Assembly (NCBI GenBank): GCA_028692535.1
Contig: JAQUXD010000031.1
Coordinates: 1-13,022 of the forward strand
From: Eubacteriales bacterium
GTDB lineage: Bacteria > Bacillota > Clostridia > Peptostreptococcales > Anaerovoracaceae
Length of the DNA: 13,022 bases
Reading direction: 5' to 3'
The notes beneath the pieces were generated by a model. That model saw only the letters and a program-made list of their open reading frames with translations, was not told where the DNA came from and ran no database searches. Positions within the stretch are counted from its first letter, which is position 1. The number at the start of each line of letters is the position of its first letter. The translations under genes were made by a program, and so were the position numbers. Positions 5,721 through 12,351 of the stretch are shown here, piece after piece.

Positions 5721-6892
5721 AAAATGATGTAATCATAAAAGTTGAAAACGCGACAAAGCTCTATGGAATAAACAAACCCGAAGCGATCAAGCTGGCAAAA
5801 GAAGGCGCAGACAAAGAAACCATTCAGAAAAAAACCGGTGTCACGATCGCGCTGTGGGATGTGTCTTTCGAAGTGCAAAGAGGAGAGATCTTTGTGATCA
5901 TCGGATTGTCCGGTTCGGGAAAATCGACGCTTGTAAGATGTTTTAATAAACTCAACAAGCTTACGTCCGGAAAAATATTCTATGAAGACAGAGATGTGGA
6001 GAAATTGAACAAAAAAGAACTTTTGGACTTCCGGCGCGAAAAAATTTCGATGGTCTTTCAGAACTTCGGACTCATGTCCCACAGAACCGTAATTGATAAT
6101 GTGGCGTATGGGCTGGAAGTCAAGAGCGTACCAAAGGAGGAACGTTACGATCGTGCCAGGGAAATGATATCGATGGTCGGCCTGGAGGGCTGGGAAGACC
6201 AGCCGATCGAGAGTCTTTCCGGCGGAATGAAACAGCGGGTAGGTCTCGCAAGAGCTTTGGCGAACGACCCCGAAGTCCTGCTGATGGACGAACCTTTTTC
6301 CGCTCTGGACCCTCTCGTAAAAAGGGACATGCAGTTTGAACTGCTTTCCATTCAGGAAAAGCTGCAGAAGACAGTCATATTTATCACCCATGATATTAAC
6401 GAAGCGTTCAAACTGGGAACGACCGTTGCCATCATGAAGGATGGCAAATTGATTCAACTTGACACGCCTCAGAATATGTTCATGCATCCTGCGGACGAGT
6501 ATGTTTCCAAATTTATCGACAGTGCAGACAGAGGGAAGGTCTTTACCGCCAAACACGTCATGGTTACGCCAAGATGTATTGTCAGACCGAAAGATGCGCC
6601 GGAGCAGGCGATCCGGGAAATGCGCAGTTACGATGTCTCTACGGCTTATGCCGTGGACGCGCGGATGAGTTTTCTGGGCGTGATCACGATAGATGATGCT
6701 TTGCTTGCGAGAAAAGAAAACCTGCCTCTTGACTCTTTTATAAAAAAAGAAGTTTGCACAACACCTCCTGAAACATTGCTGAGCGATATTCTGCAAACCG
6801 CTGCCGATTCGAAATATCCCATCGCTGTTGTGGATGAGAAGAATCGATTGCAAGGAATTATCAGTCGGTCGGCAGTGCTGTCTTCTTTATAG
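5717..6892 (+). CDS. Glycine betaine-type ABC transporter ATP-binding protein with CBS domains
   Basis: A 391-residue cytoplasmic ATPase of the ProV/OpuAA family that powers betaine uptake. Motifs in order: Walker A GLSGSGKST (63-71), Q-loop VFQNFG (113-118), signature LSGGM (167-171), Walker B VLLMDEP (187-193), switch His in FITHD (H225). The extra N-terminal segment before Walker A (residues 19-41, including PEAIKLAKEG) is characteristic of the subfamily. Two CBS domains follow at about 280-335 and 345-391. In OpuA they sense ionic strength, and in other betaine importers they bind cyclic di-AMP; which applies here cannot be told. The gene ends the operon, and no clear terminator is seen between 6893 and the next promoter at 6935. 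Confidence 0.94.
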   Translation: MKNDVIIKVENATKLYGINKPEAIKLAKEGADKETIQKKTGVTIALWDVSFEVQRGEIFVIIGLSGSGKSTLVRCFNKLNKLTSGKIFYEDRDVEKLNKKELLDFRREKISMVFQNFGLMSHRTVIDNVAYGLEVKSVPKEERYDRAREMISMVGLEGWEDQPIESLSGGMKQRVGLARALANDPEVLLMDEPFSALDPLVKRDMQFELLSIQEKLQKTVIFITHDINEAFKLGTTVAIMKDGKLIQLDTPQNMFMHPADEYVSKFIDSADRGKVFTAKHVMVTPRCIVRPKDAPEQAIREMRSYDVSTAYAVDARMSFLGVITIDDALLARKENLPLDSFIKKEVCTTPPETLLSDILQTAADSKYPIAVVDEKNRLQGIISRSAVLSSL

Positions 6893-6934
6893 GAATTGCT
6901 CCGAATACCGAACTGCAGAAAGTTTAAATAGGGC

Positions 6935-6962
6935 TTGACACTCTTTTTCGTCGTGCTATAAT
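6935..6962 (+). promoter_or_regulatory. Strong promoter of the trp transporter operon
   Basis: Perfect TTGACA (6935-6940), a 16-base spacer and perfect TATAAT (6957-6962) with TGC directly before it, an extended -10. Transcription should start near 6969. Such a near-consensus promoter fits an operon controlled after initiation, here by the T-box. Confidence 0.9.
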
Positions 6963-6990
6963 ACTCACAACAATCCAATGATTGAAAACC

Positions 6991-7253
6991 GTTGATGAAG
7001 ACGAGTAAACTGCAACAGCAAACTTTCAGAGAGTTCCGGAGGGTGGGATCGGAACAGGGCGCGGCAGTTGAATGGACTTCTGAGGGCGGCTTGAAAGAAG
7101 GAAACTTCGAGTAGATGCCGACGGGAACCCACCCGTTATCCATCGGGGCGCGTATGATGGTACGCGTAAGCGAGTGGACGTTTATCGTCAATTCGGGTGG
7201 TATCGCAGAAGCAATCGCTTTTGTCCCGTTACAGGGACAAGAGCGATTTTTTT
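6991..7253 (+). ncRNA. T-box riboswitch with UGG (tryptophan) specifier
   Basis: The leader senses uncharged tRNA and decides between termination and readthrough. Stem I starts with GAAG-ACGAGTA (6997-7007) and is closed by GAAG (6997-7000) with CTTC (7077-7080). AACTGC (7008-7013) pairs with GCAGTT (7064-7069). Between the last two 3' elements lies the specifier loop GAATGGA, with codon TGG at 7073-7075. The distal arm shows AGAGAG and the hairpin GTTCCG (7033-7038) / CGGAAC (7050-7055). CCCGTTATC (7128-7136) is the stem IIA/B-like element, and GACG/CGTC (7177-7180, 7186-7189) may be stem III. The T-box proper is ATTCGGGTGGTATCGCAG (7191-7208), with the TGGT bulge for the tRNA NCCA end. UGG encodes Trp, which agrees with the downstream TrpXYZ-type genes. 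Confidence 0.95.
7213..7253 (+). terminator. T-box intrinsic terminator
   Basis: A stem of 15 pairs with one G-U pair is formed by 7213-7227 and 7234-7248, with loop GTTACA and a run of seven T (7247-7253). Part of its left arm (CCCG, 7225-7228) can instead pair with CGGG (7194-7197) of the T-box to make the antiterminator. This is the off state when tRNA-Trp is charged. Confidence 0.93.
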
Positions 7254-7258
7254 ATCAG

Positions 7259-7279
7259 CGCTCTTTCGGCAAAAGAGCG
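7259..7279 (+). repeat. Hairpin just after the T-box terminator
   Basis: CGCTCTTT (7259-7266) and AAAGAGCG (7272-7279) form a perfect 8-pair stem with loop CGGCA and no T-run. Its left arm is also complementary to AAGAGCG (7239-7245) in the right arm of the T-box terminator, so the two structures could compete. It lies 37 bases before the trpX ribosome site. Confidence 0.65.
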
Positions 7280-7329
7280 TCCATCTGCCACAAGCCAAAG
7301 CACGAACAATCCATAGGGAGGAAAAGAAA

Positions 7330-8325
7330 ATGAAAAAAGCAATGAAAAAATGTCTGATTTTGATGCTGACGCTGGCGATGATCGTCTCGGCCTCGGCCTG
7401 TTCCGGCGGCCCGCAGGAGGAAGACTTGCCAAAGATCGGCATCCTGCAGTTTGCGCCTCACGCATCCTTGGACAACTGCTATAACGGTATTGTGCAGGGG
7501 CTGGCGGAGGCAGGCTTTAAGGACGGAGAAACCTGTACCATCGAATTTGTGAACGGGCAAGGCGAGAGCGAGACCAACGCCCTGGCGGCAGCGAATTTCG
7601 TAAATAACGGCATGGATATCATCATTGCCATCGCCACCCCTTCCGCCATGCCGGCTTACGCTGCGGCCAAGGATGCGGGCATCCCCGTCATCTTCTCGGC
7701 AGTATCGGATCCCCTGGGCGCAGGCCTTGTGAAAAGTCTTGAAGAACCCAACACCGGCGCTACAGGCACCAGCGATGGCTTAAATTATGAGGGTCAGCTT
7801 CAGATGATCCGGGCCTTCCAACCGGAAGCGGAAACTATCGGTATTCTCTATACCACATCGGAAGCCAATTCACTTGCTCAGCTGGAAAACTATCAGGCAC
7901 TCGCCGGCAGCTTCGGGTTTGAAATCGTATCCGTTGGCGTCACTGATGCTTCGGAGGTCGCTTCGGGCGCTGCCTCGCTGGTGGCCTCGGGCGTGGACTG
8001 CATCAATAATCTGACGGACAACAACGTGGTCAACAACTTCTCCATGGTAACAGCCGCTGCGGATCCGGCAGGCATTCCCTGCTACGGCTCCGAAGAGGAA
8101 CAGGTGGCAAAATACGGATGTGTCGCATCCGAAACTCTGGATTATGTGGCGCTGGGGCATACAACAGGAACCATGGCCGCCGAAGTGCTGTCAGGCAGTG
8201 AAATCCTTACCATGGCCGTCCAGGTCGTTACCGATTCCGAACCGGTCTATTCCTCAGTCAATATGGGGAAATTCGAACTGGTTCTTCCTGAAGCCTACCA
8301 AAGCGCCAGAGAAAGGAATGAATAA
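7330..8325 (+). CDS. trpX: Tryptophan-type ABC transporter, substrate-binding lipoprotein
   Basis: A 331-residue extracytoplasmic binding protein of the ABC_sub_bind family (PF04392), the group that includes TrpX. An N-terminal signal (KK, hydrophobic core) ends in SASAC with the likely lipidated Cys at residue 24. The mature protein begins with the family pattern IGILQFAPHASLD, followed by NGIVQGLAEAGF, then AIATPSAMPAY and PVIFSAVSDPLGAGLV. Start ATG 7330 has GGGAGG at 7316-7321, 8 bases upstream; earlier in-frame codons fall within the T-box. Tryptophan is inferred from the UGG specifier in the leader, because the protein family alone does not settle the substrate. The stop overlaps the permease start by one base (TAATG, 8323-8327). 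Confidence 0.9.
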   Translation: MKKAMKKCLILMLTLAMIVSASACSGGPQEEDLPKIGILQFAPHASLDNCYNGIVQGLAEAGFKDGETCTIEFVNGQGESETNALAAANFVNNGMDIIIAIATPSAMPAYAAAKDAGIPVIFSAVSDPLGAGLVKSLEEPNTGATGTSDGLNYEGQLQMIRAFQPEAETIGILYTTSEANSLAQLENYQALAGSFGFEIVSVGVTDASEVASGAASLVASGVDCINNLTDNNVVNNFSMVTAAADPAGIPCYGSEEEQVAKYGCVASETLDYVALGHTTGTMAAEVLSGSEILTMAVQVVTDSEPVYSSVNMGKFELVLPEAYQSARERNE

Positions 8326-9236
8326 TGGATTGGAACCTGTTTTCAGGTTTGGTTGAAGTCGTACTGCGGGAAGGGTTCATTTATGGCATCATGGCCATGG
8401 GCGTCTATATCACGTACAAGATCCTGGACTTTCCGGATCTGTCGGTAGACGGAACCTTTCCCCTGGGCGCCTGTATCGCCGCGCTGCTGATCACCGCAGG
8501 CGTCGATCCCTGGCTCGTGTGCCTTGCGGCCTTCGCCGCAGGCGCTTGTGCCGGCTGCGTGACGGGTGTTCTCCACGTGAAGCTGGGTATCACGGATCTG
8601 CTTTCGGGTATCCTGGTGATGACGGCCATGTGGTCGGTGAATTTGATCCTTACCGGCGGCTCGGCGATCAAGCAATTCTTCAATCTGGACACCATCTTCA
8701 ACTCCGGCCCTGTCAAGCTGCTGCCGGAAGGGCTTTTCCCTCATCGGCAGCTGATCATGGTGGCGCTGATCGCTGTGGCGGTCAAGTACGCCTTGGATTG
8801 GTATCTATCCACCAAAAACGGACTGTTGCTGCGAGCCTCCGGAGACAACAGCCAGTACGTGGTGAATCTGGCCAGAGACCCGGGGTCCATGAAGATCCTG
8901 GGTCTGGCCATCGGCAATGGCTGTACAGCCCTGGCCGGCTGCATTTTGGCTCAGCTGAATCAGAATGCGGACATCAACTCCGGCAAGGGAATGGTGGTTA
9001 TGGCGCTGGCTTCGGTGATTATCGGCATCAGCGTATTCCGTCGCCTGGGCTTCTTCCGTTTTGTCACCATGGCTGTGCTGGGATCCATTCTCTATAAAGC
9101 TTGCCTGATGATCGCGCTGCAGCTGGGCTTGCCCAACAGTTATCTGAAGCTTCTGATGGCTGTGCTTCTTACCGCCGCCATCGTATCGGAAAAGGTCAAC
9201 CGGAAAGGAGGGAAGCGCATTGCAAAGCGATCGTAA
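8325..9236 (+). CDS. trpY: Tryptophan-type ABC transporter permease
   Basis: A 303-residue multi-spanning inner-membrane permease of the branched-chain/sugar type (BPD_transp_2, PF02653). Hydrophobic segments are visible through most of its length, for example near 18-32, 45-58, 61-82, 90-110, 140-157, 190-210, 224-240, 244-264 and 269-287. The early motif DFPDLSVDGTFPLGA is, from memory, diagnostic of permeases paired with ABC_sub_bind proteins. ATG 8325 shares its A with the trpX stop, and AAAGGA lies about 8 bases upstream, so translation is coupled. The end of the gene overlaps the start of the ATPase gene by 17 bases. Confidence 0.9.
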   Translation: MDWNLFSGLVEVVLREGFIYGIMAMGVYITYKILDFPDLSVDGTFPLGACIAALLITAGVDPWLVCLAAFAAGACAGCVTGVLHVKLGITDLLSGILVMTAMWSVNLILTGGSAIKQFFNLDTIFNSGPVKLLPEGLFPHRQLIMVALIAVAVKYALDWYLSTKNGLLLRASGDNSQYVVNLARDPGSMKILGLAIGNGCTALAGCILAQLNQNADINSGKGMVVMALASVIIGISVFRRLGFFRFVTMAVLGSILYKACLMIALQLGLPNSYLKLLMAVLLTAAIVSEKVNRKGGKRIAKRS

Positions 9237-10017
9237 AGAACCTCTGATCCGTGTGGAAGATCTCCATATGAATTTCAATCCGGGAACGGTGAACGAAATC
9301 GCTGTTTTCAACGGATTTCACTTTTCGGCCGACCCCGGAGAGTTTGTTTCCATCGTCGGATCCAACGGCTCCGGCAAGACTACCTTGCTCAACGTGATCT
9401 GCGGCAGCCTAGCAGCAGACAAGGGTAAGATTTATCTCAAGGGAAACGACATCACCGGCATGCCGGAGCATCGGCGCGCCGCCAATATCGGCCGAGTATT
9501 CCAGAATCCGGCGGCGGGGACCTGTCCGAATCTGACCATCATGGAGAACTTGTCTTTGGCCGACAATAAGGGCGGAGCCTTCGGCTTGCGCAAAGGCGTC
9601 AGCAAGAAGCGGGCTGACTACTATCGCAGCCGGCTGCAGCTCCTCCAGTTGGGACTGGAAGACAAACTGGATATCCTTGTGGGGGCCCTTTCCGGCGGGC
9701 AGCGTCAGGCGCTGGCCCTTCTGATCGCAACCATGACCCCCATCGACCTCTTGATCTTGGATGAACATACGGCAGCGCTGGATCCCCGCTCCTCGGAGAC
9801 CGTCATGGAACTGACGCTGCGCGTTATCGAAGAAAAGCAACTGACGGCACTGATGGTCACCCATAATCTTCGTTTTGCCGTCGAGTACGGCAACCGTCTG
9901 GTCATGATGCACGAAGGGTGGTCCGTCATCGATACCCGAGAGACGGGAAAGGATTCCTGCACCATCGATTCCCTGCTGAAAACCTTCAACGAGATTTCCA
10001 TTGAATGCGGCAACTGA
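9220..10017 (+). CDS. trpZ: Tryptophan-type ABC transporter ATP-binding protein, TTG start
   Basis: A 265-residue cytoplasmic ATPase completing the trp transporter. Motifs: Walker A GSNGSGKTT (47-55), Q-loop VFQNP (93-97), signature LSGGQ (157-161), Walker B LLILDEH (177-183), switch His in VTHN (H215). The base after the catalytic Glu encodes His, not the common Pro (DEH in place of DEP); I recall this as usual in ATPases of this family. The start is TTG 9220, supported by the strong site AAAGGAGGG (9204-9212) at 8 bases. The next in-frame ATG (9268) would cut into the first strand and has no good ribosome site. The hairpin terminator at 10044 follows. Confidence 0.9.
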   Translation: MQSDRKEPLIRVEDLHMNFNPGTVNEIAVFNGFHFSADPGEFVSIVGSNGSGKTTLLNVICGSLAADKGKIYLKGNDITGMPEHRRAANIGRVFQNPAAGTCPNLTIMENLSLADNKGGAFGLRKGVSKKRADYYRSRLQLLQLGLEDKLDILVGALSGGQRQALALLIATMTPIDLLILDEHTAALDPRSSETVMELTLRVIEEKQLTALMVTHNLRFAVEYGNRLVMMHEGWSVIDTRETGKDSCTIDSLLKTFNEISIECGN

Positions 10018-10043
10018 CACCGTCTCAAAACAGGAAAAAAACA

Positions 10044-10072
10044 AAAGAGACAGCCCTCCAGGCTGTCTCTTT
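10044..10072. terminator. Hairpin terminator between trpZ and pcrA
   Basis: AAAGAGACAGCC (10044-10055) and GGCTGTCTCTTT (10061-10072) form a perfect 12-pair stem with loop CTCCA. On the + strand the T-run is short, mainly the three T that end the stem. On the - strand the stem is followed by a rich T-run, the complement of the A-rich stretch 10034-10046. It could act in both directions, and + strand termination may be leaky. Confidence 0.75.
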
Positions 10073-10073
10073 A

Positions 10074-10082
10074 TGTTATAAT
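10074..10082 (+). promoter_or_regulatory. Extended -10 promoter before pcrA
   Basis: TGT followed directly by a perfect TATAAT (10077-10082). The -35 region would fall within the terminator stem and shows no good match, so the extended -10 would have to carry the promoter. Transcription would start near 10089, giving a leader of about 22 bases. Confidence 0.55.
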
Positions 10083-10110
10083 TTAGGGCAGAGTGTCACA
10101 AGGAGGAACG

Positions 10111-12351
10111 ATGATCGACTATTTGCAAAAACTGAATCCACAGCAATACGAAGCAGCCACGTCGCTGGAAGGTCCGCTGCTGATCCTGGCCGGCGCCGGC
10201 AGCGGAAAGACCGGTACCATGACCCACCGCATCGCGTACATGATCCGGGACGCCGGCGTGGAACCCCGTTCCATCCTGGCAGTCACTTTCACCAACAAGG
10301 CAGCCGCGGAAATGCGGGAGCGGGTGGAAGTCCTGGTGGGCTCCGTGCAGGGCATGTGGATCCAGACATTTCATTCGGCCTGTCTGCGCATTCTTCGCCT
10401 GCACCCCGAGCAGGCCGGCTATGCAAAAAACTTTGTGGTCTACGATCCTGTCGATCAAAAGTCCATTGTCAAAACACTGTTAAAAGAGATGGAGTTGGAT
10501 CCCAAGCGGTTTGCGCCGGCTTATGTGATCAGCGAGATTTCCAATGCCAAGGAGCAGGCCATCGGACCCGCACAATACAGGCGCGATAACGGCGGCCGGG
10601 TGGGATATCAGGAGCTGTCGGAACTCTACGACCGCTATGAAAAAGTCTTGAAAAAGAACAATGCCATGGATTTTGATGATCTGATCCTGCGAGCGGTCCA
10701 GCTTATGGAAAACAACCAGGAGATCCTTGCTTATTATCAGAGGAAGTTTCAATACTTGATGGTGGACGAATACCAGGACACAAACCTGCTGCAGTATAAG
10801 CTGGTCAAAATGTTGGCCGAGCAGCACGGAAACATCTGTGTGGTCGGGGATGACGATCAGTGCATCTACCAGTGGCGGGGCGCGGATATCCGCAATATCC
10901 TGGAATTTGAAAAAGACTTTCCCGGAGCAAAGGTCATCAAGCTGGAAGAAAATTACCGGTCCAGCGCTTATATCCTGGACGGCGCTCACAGCGTCATTTC
11001 CAGGAATCGGGGCCGCAAAGCGAAAAAGCTGTGGACTCGTGCGGATAAGGGCGAGAAGATCCAATACTACAGAGCCTCCGACGACAAGGAGGAAGCCCGT
11101 TACATCGGGGGCCGTATCGAAGCGCTGATGCGCAAGGATTCCGGGCTCACGTTTTCGGATTTTGCCGTTCTCTATCGGACGAACGTGCAGTCCAGACGTT
11201 TTGAAGAGGCCCTGTCGGCCAAAGGGATTCCCTATCAAGTGCTTTCAGGCTTGCGCTACTACGACCGAAAAGAGATTAAGGATATTCTTGCGTACATGAG
11301 GTTGGTGGTGAATCCCCGGGACGATGCGGGACTGATGCGGATCATCAACGAACCCAAAAGAGGTCTGGGCGCCAAGTCCCAGGAAACGCTCCGCACACTG
11401 GCGGCGGTCCGGGAACAAAATCTGATGGAAGTGCTGAAAGACAGGGAGATCGTGGACAGCTTTCCGAATAAAACGGCGGAGAGCCTCCATGCTTTTGTGT
11501 CGGCCATCGACGGACTGCATATCGAGCAGGCTAATATGAGTGTTTTGGATCTTTACGACGCTATTCTGATCAAGACAGGTTATCTGTCGGCTCTGGAGGA
11601 ACAAAACACTGTGGAGTCCGACAGTCGCATCGAGAATTTGATGGAATTCAAATCCGTCATTACGGAAAAGGAAAAAGAGAAGAGCGAGCGGGGAGAGACC
11701 TTAACCCTGGAGATTTTCATGGAAGAGCTGACGCTGCTTGCCGATGTGGACAATCACGACCCCCGGGAAGACGCGGTTTCCCTGATGACGCTTCATTCCG
11801 CCAAAGGGCTTGAGTTTCCCGTGGTATTTATGCCCGGCATGGAGACCGGGATCTTTCCCAGCTATCGTACCATCGATAAGGGCGAAGGGATGGAGGAGGA
11901 ACGGCGGCTCTGCTATGTGGGCATGACCCGGGCAAAAAAGATGCTGTTCCTGACCAGCGCTGAATGGCGGATGCTCTACGGAAAAACGGAGCTGACGAGC
12001 GAATCGTTATTTTTAAAGGAGATCGATCGCAGCGTCATGAGCGGAGATGCGGTCTACGATAAAAAATCTGCCGGCGTTTCCTTTGCACGATACGATACGA
12101 AAGCGCCTTATTCGGACGGCCCCTACGTATCGCCTCTGGCCAGTATCCAGGCGACCCGGGGCAAAACTGACGCACATCAGACCCTGGCGGGAAAGGAAGT
12201 ACTCGCGGGACAGCAGGTACACCACGACAAGTTCGGACCGGGTACGGTGATCGATGTGTCGGGGAACGTCTTGACCGTGATTTTTGATGCCCACGGAACC
12301 AAGAAGCTGGCTAAGGATCTGGCGCCGATGCACATGGTGGAAGAGTCATGA
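10111..12351 (+). CDS. pcrA: ATP-dependent DNA helicase PcrA (UvrD/Rep family)
   Basis: A 746-residue superfamily 1A helicase that unwinds DNA 3' to 5' in repair and rolling-circle replication and acts on stalled complexes. Visible motifs: Q motif LNPQQ (8-12), Walker A GAGSGKT (28-34), Ia AVTFTNKAA, motif II VDEYQDT (D219, E220), motif III GDDDQCIYQWRGAD, motif IV ENYRSS, motif V LMTLHSAKGLE and motif VI YVGMTRAKK (602-610). The last 45 or so residues, with HHDKFGPGTVIDVSGN, resemble the Tudor-like C-terminal fold of PcrA that binds RNA polymerase. Length is normal. ATG 10111 follows AAGGAGG (10100-10106) at the rather short distance of 4 bases. The stop overlaps the ligA start (ATGA), the usual pcrA-ligA pairing in Firmicutes. 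Confidence 0.97.
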   Translation: MIDYLQKLNPQQYEAATSLEGPLLILAGAGSGKTGTMTHRIAYMIRDAGVEPRSILAVTFTNKAAAEMRERVEVLVGSVQGMWIQTFHSACLRILRLHPEQAGYAKNFVVYDPVDQKSIVKTLLKEMELDPKRFAPAYVISEISNAKEQAIGPAQYRRDNGGRVGYQELSELYDRYEKVLKKNNAMDFDDLILRAVQLMENNQEILAYYQRKFQYLMVDEYQDTNLLQYKLVKMLAEQHGNICVVGDDDQCIYQWRGADIRNILEFEKDFPGAKVIKLEENYRSSAYILDGAHSVISRNRGRKAKKLWTRADKGEKIQYYRASDDKEEARYIGGRIEALMRKDSGLTFSDFAVLYRTNVQSRRFEEALSAKGIPYQVLSGLRYYDRKEIKDILAYMRLVVNPRDDAGLMRIINEPKRGLGAKSQETLRTLAAVREQNLMEVLKDREIVDSFPNKTAESLHAFVSAIDGLHIEQANMSVLDLYDAILIKTGYLSALEEQNTVESDSRIENLMEFKSVITEKEKEKSERGETLTLEIFMEELTLLADVDNHDPREDAVSLMTLHSAKGLEFPVVFMPGMETGIFPSYRTIDKGEGMEEERRLCYVGMTRAKKMLFLTSAEWRMLYGKTELTSESLFLKEIDRSVMSGDAVYDKKSAGVSFARYDTKAPYSDGPYVSPLASIQATRGKTDAHQTLAGKEVLAGQQVHHDKFGPGTVIDVSGNVLTVIFDAHGTKKLAKDLAPMHMVEES

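Larger units (their letters stand above)
6893..7329. other. Intergenic region with promoter and T-box leader
   Basis: This 437-base gap has no gene. The first 42 bases show no good terminator for the betaine operon. The rest holds the trp transporter promoter (6935-6962), the T-box riboswitch (about 6991-7253), an additional hairpin (7259-7279) and the Shine-Dalgarno GGGAGG (7316-7321). The trpX reading frame is open upstream to 7174, but that part lies inside the T-box and is not coding. Confidence 0.85.

Noticed and set aside
5516..6853. Long open frame on the - strand (445 codons) opposite the betaine ATPase and permease end.
   Set aside because: It lies fully antisense to two genes with clear ABC motifs. 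Its translation has no recognisable domain, and it looks like a mirror of their codon bias.
6893..6934. Terminator for the betaine operon.
   Set aside because: Only a four-pair AACT/AGTT hairpin is visible, without a proper T-run. Readthrough would meet the T-box terminator instead.
7174..7329. 52-residue N-terminal extension of TrpX.
   Set aside because: It would be encoded by the T-box antiterminator and terminator. The lipoprotein signal and the ribosome site place the start at 7330.
9796..9802. His after the Walker B Glu region of TrpZ as sign of a defective ATPase.
   Set aside because: The substitution affects the residue after the catalytic Glu (DEH for DEP, codon within 9766-9768); the Glu itself, Walker A, signature and switch His are intact, and DEH is familiar in this family.
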